64,000 nt of DNA from Colwellia sp. M166 (GTDB lineage Bacteria; Pseudomonadota; Gammaproteobacteria; Enterobacterales; Alteromonadaceae). The stretch covers positions 4,402,001-4,466,000 of the forward strand of contig NZ_CP040755.1 of assembly GCF_024585285.1 (NCBI RefSeq), written 5' to 3'. Made by a program: the position numbers and the translations under genes. A model generated the notes under the pieces. That model did not search any database and was not told the origin of the DNA. It worked only from the letters and a program-made list of their open reading frames with translations. This document shows, piece by piece, positions 38,617 through 46,645 of this stretch. Position 1 is the stretch's first letter. Every line of letters starts with the position of its first letter.

Positions 38617-38900
38617 CATCAGGTAAATTGATATTTAGGTTGTAGGTAAAAAATAGATTATGATTGATAAAATGAGACAGCGTGAATTCTGCGTTTGTTT
38701 CCACATCTCCAGTATTCTTATTTTCTTTAGGATCTGTTTGAATTTTTCCGGAGTACGGATTGAATAATAATATATTTCAAACTACTTTTGGTGACCTTGA
38801 ATTAGGGGGTCGTTGCTAACGGATACATTGATTGTCGATCTCATGATGAACTAATAGCTGAGCAATTAGTTTATTGACTGTGCTTATTAATAAGGTTTTT

Positions 38901-41861
38901 ATGAAAAAACTCAACCCCCTAAAGCAGGTCTCTGGCATACCAAAGGCCAAAAATTTCGAGCTAGACCAAGGTCAGTTAACTCACCAAAACTTTCAAAAGG
39001 TTATTTTTAATAGCAATAATTTTATCAGCATCGCGACTGACGCTCAGGGGGTAATTCAGTTTTTTAATCTTGGTGCTCAACAAATGTTGGGTTATAACAC
39101 AGATGATGTGGTGAATAAGCGCACAGCTGCTGACTTATGCGATCCTGAAGTTATGATCAACCGTGCTAAAGCTCTGACAGAAGAATTCCAGGTCATTGTC
39201 AAGCCAGATGTTGATGCATTGTTATTCAAAGCCACCCGTAGTATTGACGACATCAATCAGCTGACCTATATCTGTAAAAATGGCAGCCGCTTGTCCGCTA
39301 TGGTGTCTGTTGTTGCCTTGTATGACACGCAAGACGTTGACATTATCACGGGTTACCTGCTGATCGGTACAGATAATAGTGCACGTAAAGACGCTGAAGA
39401 GGCTTTGCTCAAGGCAGATGCGCTGCAGAGTGCCATCCTTAATAGTGCTAATTTTTCCAGTATTGCCACTGATGCCAAGGGAGTCATCCAAATTTTTAAT
39501 ATTGGTGCTGAGCGCATGTTGGGCTTCGCCGCTCTTGATGTTATTAATAAATTAACCCCAGCCGATATTTCCGATCGGCAAGAAGTGATCGCTCGAGCGA
39601 AAGAATTGAGCGAGGAGCTCGGTACTAGCATTCAACCAGGTTTTGAAGCCATGGTGTTTAAGGCGTCCCGTGGCATCGAAGATATCTATGAGTTGACCTA
39701 TATTCGCAAGGATGGATGTCGTTTCCCTGCTATTGTCTCGGTGACCGCGCTGCGTGATGCGCAAGGTACTATTATCGGTTATTTGCTGATTGGCACGGAC
39801 AACAGTGCCCGCCAAGAAGCTGATAACAAGTTATGGCAAGCCTCGCAATACGCACGTAGTTTGCTTGAAGCCAGCTTAGACCCTTTAGTTACTATCAACG
39901 TCTATGGCAAGATCACCGACGTTAATGAAGCGTCTATCAAGGCAACTGGTGTGGCAAGGGATAAGTTGATCGGTACTGACTTTTCCAACTACTTCACCGA
40001 TCCCGAAGAGGCTAGGAAAGGCTACCAAGAAGCTTTCTCTAAAGGTTCGGTTACCGATTATCCACTTACCATGCGCCACTGTAATGGTCGTCTTATTGAT
40101 GTGCTTTATAATGCGTCGGTTTATCGGAATGAGCAGGGCAAGGTGCTGGGCGTATTTGCCGCCGCACGTGACATCACCGCACGTAAAAAAGCGGAAGAGG
40201 CGCTAGTCAAGGCGGGCGCTTTGCAGAGTGCTATTTTTAATAGCGCTAATTTCTCCAGTATCGCCACTGACGCGAAAGGTGTTATCCAGATTTTTAATGT
40301 CGGTGCTGAGCGCATGCTTGGTTACACCGCCATTGATATGGTGGATAAGCTGACGCCGGCCGATATTTCCGACCCACAGGAAGTAATCGCGCGAGCTGAA
40401 GAGCTGAGCGAAGAGCTTAAAACGCCGATAGCTCCTGGCTTTGAAGCACTGGTATTTAAGGCATCTCGTGGTATTGAGGACATATACCAGCTCACCTATA
40501 TTCGTAAGGATGGTAGTCGATTTCCTGCGGTGGTATCTGTTACCGCCTTGCGCGATGCGCAAAATACTATTATTGGTTATTTATTGATAGGTACCGATAA
40601 TACCGCGCGTATTCAGGTGGAGGAAGAAAGAAAGCGACTTACAGCGACACTACAAGAAAAAAATGCTGAGTTAGAGTCGTCTAAAGCAATAGCTGAAAAG
40701 GCTAATAGGGCTAAATCAGAATTCCTGTCCAGTATGAGTCACGAACTACGGACACCGCTTAATGCTATTCTTGGTTTCGCTCAATTGTTGGAAAAAGGTC
40801 AGCCACTACCAACAGACGCACAATTGGTAAGATTGCGCCAGATAATTAACGCTGGCTGGTATCTACTTGAGTTGATCAACGAAATTCTCGATCTTGCTGT
40901 GATTGAGTCCGGCCGGCTTGCGTTGTCGCGCGAGTCGGTTTTGTTAATTGAAGTTATCAATGAAAGTCGGGCTTTGGTAGAGCCACAGGCACTTAAACGT
41001 GACATAAAGCTCATTTTTTTACCCTTTGATAATAGCTGGCATACGAATGCTGATCACACGCGCTTGAAACAGGTGTTGATCAACTTGCTCACCAATGCAA
41101 TTAAATATAATCGTCAGCATGGCACTATTACCGTGCAATGTAGCGAGATAAAAAACAATAAAACGTCGACCGAACGTATTCGAATAAATATTAAAGATAC
41201 CGGTAATGGTTTGTCTGTAGAAAAATTAAAACAACTATTTCAACCTTTTAATCGTCTTGGTCAGGAAGAGGGCGCTGAGGAAGGCACTGGCATTGGTTTG
41301 GTTGTAACTAAACAGCTGGTTGAATTGATGGGCGGGTCTATCGGGGTAAAGAGTACGGAGGGTGTAGGTTGTGACTTCTGGATAGAACTCAAGCGAGACG
41401 TTGCCCCGACACTGCTCGATAATAATGTTCTGTCGACAGAGCTGATACCCCAGGTATCGGGGGCAGCTGGCACTTGCAGTTTACTTTATGTTGAGGATAA
41501 TCCGGCCAACCTGATGTTGGTCCAACAAATCATCAATGATCAGCCCAATGTCCGTATGTTAAGCGCGAGTGACGGTCATCAAGGCATCGAGTTGGCGCGC
41601 ACTCAGCGACCCGACGTGATCCTGATGGATATTAATTTACCCGGTATCAGCGGCATCGAAGCGCTGGCTATTCTCAAAAATGATACCAAAACGGCGCATA
41701 TCCCGGTTTTAGCGATTAGCGCTAATGCTATGCCACGTGATATTAAAAAAGGGCTGCAGGCAGGGTTTTTACGTTATCTGACCAAACCGATTAAAATTTC
41801 AGAATTTATTGAAGCGTTGGATTATGCTTTGGAAAATAACCAGTTAAGCGACGGTACATGA
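38901..41861 (+). CDS. Hybrid histidine kinase with four PAS domains and a receiver
   Basis: A 986-aa cytosolic hybrid sensor kinase (no membrane helix). ATG 38901 with TAAGG 6 nt upstream is preferred over TTG 38874. Domain order is PAS1 (about 30-155), PAS2 (165-295), PAS3 (310-435), PAS4 (440-570), coiled coil, HisKA with phospho-His614 in SMSHELRTPLN, HATPase (IKDTGNGLS, GTGIGLVVTKQL) and REC with phospho-Asp910 in LMDINLPG. PAS1, 2 and 4 are recent internal duplicates (FSSIATDAKGVIQIFN in PAS2 and PAS4); PAS3 differs. It is upstream of REC and Crp-type regulators, so probably starts a phosphorelay. Confidence 0.92.
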   Translation: MKKLNPLKQVSGIPKAKNFELDQGQLTHQNFQKVIFNSNNFISIATDAQGVIQFFNLGAQQMLGYNTDDVVNKRTAADLCDPEVMINRAKALTEEFQVIVKPDVDALLFKATRSIDDINQLTYICKNGSRLSAMVSVVALYDTQDVDIITGYLLIGTDNSARKDAEEALLKADALQSAILNSANFSSIATDAKGVIQIFNIGAERMLGFAALDVINKLTPADISDRQEVIARAKELSEELGTSIQPGFEAMVFKASRGIEDIYELTYIRKDGCRFPAIVSVTALRDAQGTIIGYLLIGTDNSARQEADNKLWQASQYARSLLEASLDPLVTINVYGKITDVNEASIKATGVARDKLIGTDFSNYFTDPEEARKGYQEAFSKGSVTDYPLTMRHCNGRLIDVLYNASVYRNEQGKVLGVFAAARDITARKKAEEALVKAGALQSAIFNSANFSSIATDAKGVIQIFNVGAERMLGYTAIDMVDKLTPADISDPQEVIARAEELSEELKTPIAPGFEALVFKASRGIEDIYQLTYIRKDGSRFPAVVSVTALRDAQNTIIGYLLIGTDNTARIQVEEERKRLTATLQEKNAELESSKAIAEKANRAKSEFLSSMSHELRTPLNAILGFAQLLEKGQPLPTDAQLVRLRQIINAGWYLLELINEILDLAVIESGRLALSRESVLLIEVINESRALVEPQALKRDIKLIFLPFDNSWHTNADHTRLKQVLINLLTNAIKYNRQHGTITVQCSEIKNNKTSTERIRINIKDTGNGLSVEKLKQLFQPFNRLGQEEGAEEGTGIGLVVTKQLVELMGGSIGVKSTEGVGCDFWIELKRDVAPTLLDNNVLSTELIPQVSGAAGTCSLLYVEDNPANLMLVQQIINDQPNVRMLSASDGHQGIELARTQRPDVILMDINLPGISGIEALAILKNDTKTAHIPVLAISANAMPRDIKKGLQAGFLRYLTKPIKISEFIEALDYALENNQLSDGT

Positions 41862-41957
41862 CGAGCACTGACCGATGGTCCCTAAGCTAATAATAAAAAC
41901 AAGTGTGGTGCTTTCACCTTGGATCCCATGGTTAATGTAGTAAACAGGATATGATTT

Positions 41958-42869
41958 ATGATTAATGAACAAGACATTCTCAACGCACACATTTTGATTG
42001 TTGATGACCTAGAGACCAATGTACTATTGTTGGAAGGTATGTTAACAGAAAGTGGCTACCAACGTATTGATTCAACGATGGATCCCCTTACTGTGGTCGA
42101 GTTACATCGCGCCAATTGTTACGATTTGATCCTGCTCGATCTGCAAATGCCGGTGATGGATGGCTTTGAGGTGATGAAAGAACTCAAACTAATAGAAGGC
42201 AGTGATTACCTGCCAATACTTGTCATCACCGCTCAACCGGATCACAAATTGCGGGCGCTGACTGCCGGAGCCAAAGATTTTATCGCAAAACCCTTTGATA
42301 TAATGGAAGTTAATACCCGTATTCGTAATATGTTAGAAGTTCGCCTTTTGTATAAAAAACTCGAGAATTACAATCAGCAATTAGAAAAAACCGTATTGCA
42401 GCGAACTGCCGCATTACAAGACAGTGAAGCGCGGTATCGTAGTCTGGTTGAACTCGCCTCTGATTGGTATTGGGAGCAAGATGCAAAAGGCAAGTTCACC
42501 CACTTATTTGGGCCGGTCCAGCAGATGTTGGGTTTCGAGAATGAGTCTGCGGTGAGTAAGGCACCTTCAGCTAATGATGAGCTCTTGGCGAATGAAAATC
42601 ACTCCGCTAGCGATGAGCACTTAACGGTCAATAATGAGATGAAACTGACCGGTTGGAATGAAGTACAGCGCAGAGAGTTACAAGCTATGATCAATGCTCG
42701 GCAACCGTTTTTAGATTTTGTGTTCAGTCGAGTTAATGACGATGGCTCGCAGCAACACTATCAGGTCAGTGGCGAGCCAATGTTCAATCAGTACTCACGC
42801 TTTATCGGTTATCGTGGTTTTGGAGTGGAGCTCACGACACGTTCTATCATCAATGAATTGGGACACTAA
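41958..42869 (+). CDS. Response regulator with REC and PAS domains, no output domain
   Basis: A 303-aa protein. The receiver (residues 8-130) has the acidic pair ILIVDDLETN, phospho-Asp61 in LLDLQMPVMDG and the conserved Lys in AKPFDI. A coiled coil (about 135-155) leads to a PAS-like domain (160-295), after which the protein ends at GYRGFGVELTT. There is no DNA-binding, kinase or GGDEF domain. It may act as a phosphate- and ligand-dependent scaffold that passes the signal to another protein. Spaced 2 bp from the Crp-family gene, so both are co-expressed. Ribosome site AGGA. Confidence 0.87.
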   Translation: MINEQDILNAHILIVDDLETNVLLLEGMLTESGYQRIDSTMDPLTVVELHRANCYDLILLDLQMPVMDGFEVMKELKLIEGSDYLPILVITAQPDHKLRALTAGAKDFIAKPFDIMEVNTRIRNMLEVRLLYKKLENYNQQLEKTVLQRTAALQDSEARYRSLVELASDWYWEQDAKGKFTHLFGPVQQMLGFENESAVSKAPSANDELLANENHSASDEHLTVNNEMKLTGWNEVQRRELQAMINARQPFLDFVFSRVNDDGSQQHYQVSGEPMFNQYSRFIGYRGFGVELTTRSIINELGH

Positions 42870-42871
42870 CC

Positions 42872-43663
42872 ATGGTGAGTATCAAACAAGCTAATATAAC
42901 CAACAGTCCTTTGCAAAATCATATACTGTCGGCGCTGCCAACAGTTGAGTTTGAGTCCTTCAGTACTCATTTGGAATTAGTCCCCATGCCTCTGGGTGAG
43001 TTTCTTTACGAGCCGGGTGTAGAGTTACAGCACGCCTATTTCCCTACGACTTGCATTGTTTCACTGCATTATGTGTTGGAGTCAGGGGCGACAGCCGAAA
43101 CTGCCGGAGTAGGTAATGAAGGGATAGTAGGGATTTCGTTATTTATGGGCGGCAATACTACGGCTAGCTCGGCGGTGATACAAACGGCAGGTTACGCATA
43201 TCGTTTGGATAAAAAAATTCTGCTGCGGGAATTTAACCGCTCTGGTTTATTTCAGCGAGTACTACTGCGTTATATTCAGGCATTGATGACCCAAATGTCA
43301 CAGACCGCCGTTTGTAATCGTCATCATTCTTTAGAGCAGCAATTTTGCCGCTGGTTATTGTTAACCCTAGATCGCTTACCGTCGAATGAGCTGGTGATGA
43401 CCCATCAATTAGTCGCCAGTATGCTAGGTGTCTATCGTGAGGGGATCAGCATTGCCGCAGGTAAATTGCAACAGGCGGGGGTGATTAGTTATCGACGCGG
43501 CCACATTAGCGTGCTGGATCGCGCTAAGCTGGAAGGCAAAACGTGTGAATGTTACGCGGTAGTGAGAACTGAGCTAAAACGACTACTGTCTGATGGCTTA
43601 CTTGCAGATGAAAAATTCGCTAAGTGTCAATCACAAGTGAACAACATTTTCGAAAAACCTTAA
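42872..43663 (+). CDS. Crp/Fnr-family transcriptional regulator
   Basis: A 263-aa regulator with a cyclic-nucleotide-binding-like beta-barrel (residues 20-140; GEFLYEPGVELQHAYFP and the GVGNEGIVGIS segment) and a C-terminal winged helix (about 160-235) with recognition region TMLGVYREGISIAAGKL-like (MLGVYREG). The extra C-terminal tail carries ECYAVV. No FNR-type Cys cluster is visible. These Crp proteins often pair with REC/PAS genes and respond to unknown ligands. Its likely targets are the ice-binding-type genes downstream; this is inferred from position only. Confidence 0.88.
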   Translation: MVSIKQANITNSPLQNHILSALPTVEFESFSTHLELVPMPLGEFLYEPGVELQHAYFPTTCIVSLHYVLESGATAETAGVGNEGIVGISLFMGGNTTASSAVIQTAGYAYRLDKKILLREFNRSGLFQRVLLRYIQALMTQMSQTAVCNRHHSLEQQFCRWLLLTLDRLPSNELVMTHQLVASMLGVYREGISIAAGKLQQAGVISYRRGHISVLDRAKLEGKTCECYAVVRTELKRLLSDGLLADEKFAKCQSQVNNIFEKP

Positions 43664-43943
43664 ATTTCAAAATAAAAATTACAATATCACTATGCTCGAA
43701 AGACTTATTTATTGCCGGTAACAATCCCTACGTTCAGTGGCGATGGATCCATTGTATCTTGCTCATTTTAATGGTCATCAAGGAGTTTAATTTAAAAGGC
43801 TAATTAAAAAATAGCGGCTTATGTATGACATAATACAGTCAACCTGTTGTGAGGCGAGTATAAATAGACTGTTGATAAAGAGATCTTATAGAAAGATCTT
43901 TTAAATTTTTTATTAGCACTCAATCACAACAAGGATACACTTG

Positions 43944-45401
43944 ATGAAAATGAACCAGATAATTGACAGTCGAATTTCTTTAATGTCGACGCTTCTGCTG
44001 ACTATCCTGATGGCAGGTTGTAACAATGATAATAATGAGGTGCCACTTGAAAATGAAAGTACGCCTATCATTATTTCCAGTAACGTTGCCGATATGGCGG
44101 TTGACGTGGCAATTAACGCACAAATTACCGCTACGTTCAGTGAAGCGATGGACTCAACCACGCTTAATACCTTGAGTTTTACGGTTGCCGCTGGCAACGA
44201 AACGGCAATAGCAGCGACAGTAAGCCTTGATAACGCTAGTAATACCGCAATTCTTACGCCAACAAGTGATTTTAGCGCAGGTACTTTATATACGACAACG
44301 ATTACTAGTGCGGTGAAAAGCGCGTTAGGTATCCCATTAGCCAGTGATACTGTTTGGTCATTTACCACAGCAGCTGCGCCCGATACCACTAGCCCAACAG
44401 TAAGTTCAACGTATCCGTTAAATAGCGCGATTAATTTTGCGCGTAACCGAAATATAACCGCTGAAATAAGTGAACCGTTGGATCCCGCAACCGTTAACAC
44501 AACTAGTTTTACGCTGAGCGATGGCGCGACGGCGATTACTGGTACGATAAACTACACGGGGACAACCGTGACTTTCGATCCTGAAAGTGATTTAGCCGCC
44601 AGTACGCTTTATACGGTAACGTTAACCACGGCTTTAACCGATCTTGCGATACCAGCTAATTCATTGCTTACTAATTATGTCTGGAGTTTTACTACCGGCA
44701 CAGACATTGCCGAAGGTCCCGCTTTGGTTAATTTGAGAACTGCTGGTGATATGGTCATTCTTGCAAAGGCAGGTATCACCAACGTACCGACATCGAGCAT
44801 TACCGGTAACATAGGTGCCAGTCCAATTACGGCAGCTTCGATGGATAACATTACGTGTAATGAGATCAGTGGAACCATCTATGGCTCTGATGCCGCTTAT
44901 ACTGGCAATGGTGATGTGAGCTGCTTCGCGGGCACAGCGTCAGATACAACCTTAGTTGCTAATGCAGTACTCGATATGGGTAGCGCTTACGCTGATGCAG
45001 CGGGTAGAACCACCCCGGACTTTACGGAGCTCTATGCCGGTGATCTTAGTGGTCAGACATTACAGCCGGGTCTTTATAAATGGGGAACGGATGTTTTAAT
45101 TTCAACAAATGTGACTCTTGAAGGTGGGGCAAATGATGTCTGGATTTTCCAGATAGCGGGTGATGTAAATGTTGCTGATGGCAGTAGTATCTTCTTAACT
45201 GGCGGTGCAATGGCTAAAAATGTATTTTGGCAAGTTGGCGGCGGTACCGGTGCGATCATTGGTACTACTGCTCACTTCGAAGGTATCATTCTTGCTGAGA
45301 AAGGTATTACCGTCAATACTGGCGCATTGATTAACGGGAGATTATTAGCACAAACAGCGGTGACTCTAGATCAAAATGCAGTTACTCAACCTGCTCAGTA
45401 A
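43944..45401 (+). CDS. DUF3494 (ice-binding-type) lipoprotein with two Ig-like domains
   Basis: A 485-aa lipoprotein. The ATG at 43944 is 8 nt after AAGGA. The lipobox LMAGC is at about residue 27; Asn after Cys suggests the outer membrane. Two SbsA-type Ig-like domains follow (about 42-145 and 150-255), each ending in YVWSFTTG or WSFTTAAAPDTTSP. The C-terminal 220 residues are a DUF3494 domain: RTAGDMVILAKAG, SPITAASMDNITC, GLYKWGTDVLIS, DVWIFQIAGD and NVFWQVGGG. DUF3494 proteins include known ice-binding proteins, but many members have other or unknown ligands. The product is probably displayed on the outside of the cell. Confidence 0.9.
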   Translation: MKMNQIIDSRISLMSTLLLTILMAGCNNDNNEVPLENESTPIIISSNVADMAVDVAINAQITATFSEAMDSTTLNTLSFTVAAGNETAIAATVSLDNASNTAILTPTSDFSAGTLYTTTITSAVKSALGIPLASDTVWSFTTAAAPDTTSPTVSSTYPLNSAINFARNRNITAEISEPLDPATVNTTSFTLSDGATAITGTINYTGTTVTFDPESDLAASTLYTVTLTTALTDLAIPANSLLTNYVWSFTTGTDIAEGPALVNLRTAGDMVILAKAGITNVPTSSITGNIGASPITAASMDNITCNEISGTIYGSDAAYTGNGDVSCFAGTASDTTLVANAVLDMGSAYADAAGRTTPDFTELYAGDLSGQTLQPGLYKWGTDVLISTNVTLEGGANDVWIFQIAGDVNVADGSSIFLTGGAMAKNVFWQVGGGTGAIIGTTAHFEGIILAEKGITVNTGALINGRLLAQTAVTLDQNAVTQPAQ

Positions 45402-45437
45402 ACCTGTGAATTGAGGTGAAATAAGACTTGAAATATT

Positions 45438-45460
45438 AAAGGCCCTTAGGGGCTTTTCTT
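45438..45460 (+). terminator. Terminator after first DUF3494 gene
   Basis: AAAGGCCC TTA GGGGCTTTT forms an imperfect hairpin with one bulge, followed by a T-rich tract. It lies 37 bp after the stop. Confidence 0.65.
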
Positions 45461-45715
45461 ATTTATACGCTTTAACCGCACCAGACAATATAGGACAATA
45501 AAATAAGCCAGCCCCACTTAGTTTAAACTAGATAGCTTAAATCATATAGTTAGAGTTAAATTAATTACTTTGTGCGCCATATTACACCGTGGAATATAAA
45601 AAGGTGGTTATACCAAGTCTATGACTGAAGCTATTAAGAGTGGCAGTAGCCTGTGAAAATATATTGCTACGCCAATGTGAAACGGTAGAGCGAATACCGT
45701 GACGAGGAGATAAAT

Positions 45716-46129
45716 ATGATTGATGGACAAGATATTTTTGACGCTAACATTTTAGTTGTTGATGATATTGACACCAATGTGCTGTTACTTGAGCAAATGC
45801 TAAGCGAAAGTGGCTATCAGCAGGTCACCTCAACGATGGATCCTTTTACGGTGGTTGAATTGCATCGGGCTAACCATTACGACTTAATTCTACTCGATCT
45901 GCAAATGCCCGGCAGGGACGGTTTTCAGCTAATGGAAGATCTTAAATTAGAACCCGATAACAACTACCTTTCAATTTTGGTGATCACAGCACAAATTGAA
46001 CAAAAATGGCGGTCATTGGCTGCTGGCGCCAAGGGTTTTATCGGTAAACCATTTAATATTGTTGAAATAGACACATGTATTCGCAATTTACTGATAGAAA
46101 ATAGCTTAATAAAACAGCATAAAATGTAG
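45716..46129 (+). CDS. Stand-alone REC protein, paralogue of 41958-42869
   Basis: A 137-aa single receiver domain with the acidic pair ILVVDDIDTN, phospho-Asp61 in LLDLQMPGRDG and Lys in GKPFNI. It is similar to the receiver of the 303-aa regulator along its whole length (shared YDLILLDLQMP, STMDPxTVVELHRAN). It ends where that protein's coiled coil begins, so it is probably a duplicate that lost its PAS part. AGGAG lies 7 nt before the ATG. It may act as a phosphate sink or a CheY-like messenger. Confidence 0.85.
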   Translation: MIDGQDIFDANILVVDDIDTNVLLLEQMLSESGYQQVTSTMDPFTVVELHRANHYDLILLDLQMPGRDGFQLMEDLKLEPDNNYLSILVITAQIEQKWRSLAAGAKGFIGKPFNIVEIDTCIRNLLIENSLIKQHKM

Positions 46130-46645
46130 GTTCATACAAGTGAATAGACCACAGGCTAGCTTGCAAGACACTTTTATAACAACCGGATTTAAAAACCAAG
46201 CGTAAATCCGACGTCGATTATATTCAGTCACTAAATTTCAGGCGCAGCCTTTTGAGACCGCGACAGCAAAAGACCAAACACCAAACACAACTAGAGCCGA
46301 CATTATCAGCAGCGCCTTTTAAAAAGCAGTGACATGATTATTTTATCAACAAGCTACCCATCAATAGGTAGGGCAATGATAATAATGGTTTATGTATGTT
46401 AGCTCACAGTGAAGCCAATCAAGAAAGTGTATAAATAGACTTGTACACGGAAGGCAAGCAGATCTAGACACAATGTTCGTTGATTTGCTAAAGACGAAAC
46501 TTAAGCCTGACTGCGTCCAACAATAAAATTGATATAAATAATTAAGTCCGAATATTTCTGCTGGCCAGTGATCGCAGTGTTTAATTGAGTGGCGTGCAAT
46601 AACGCGCTTAATAACATGATCACTAACAATTACAGGATAAAACTA
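46130..46645. other. Intergenic region before second DUF3494 gene
   Basis: About 515 bp with no convincing ORF, terminator or repeat. It would contain the promoter for the 809-aa gene; I could not place a clear -35/-10 pair. Confidence 0.5.

Noticed and set aside
39222..40562. Minus-strand frames in the PAS region of the kinase
   Set aside because: They are antisense shadows of the repeated PAS domains.
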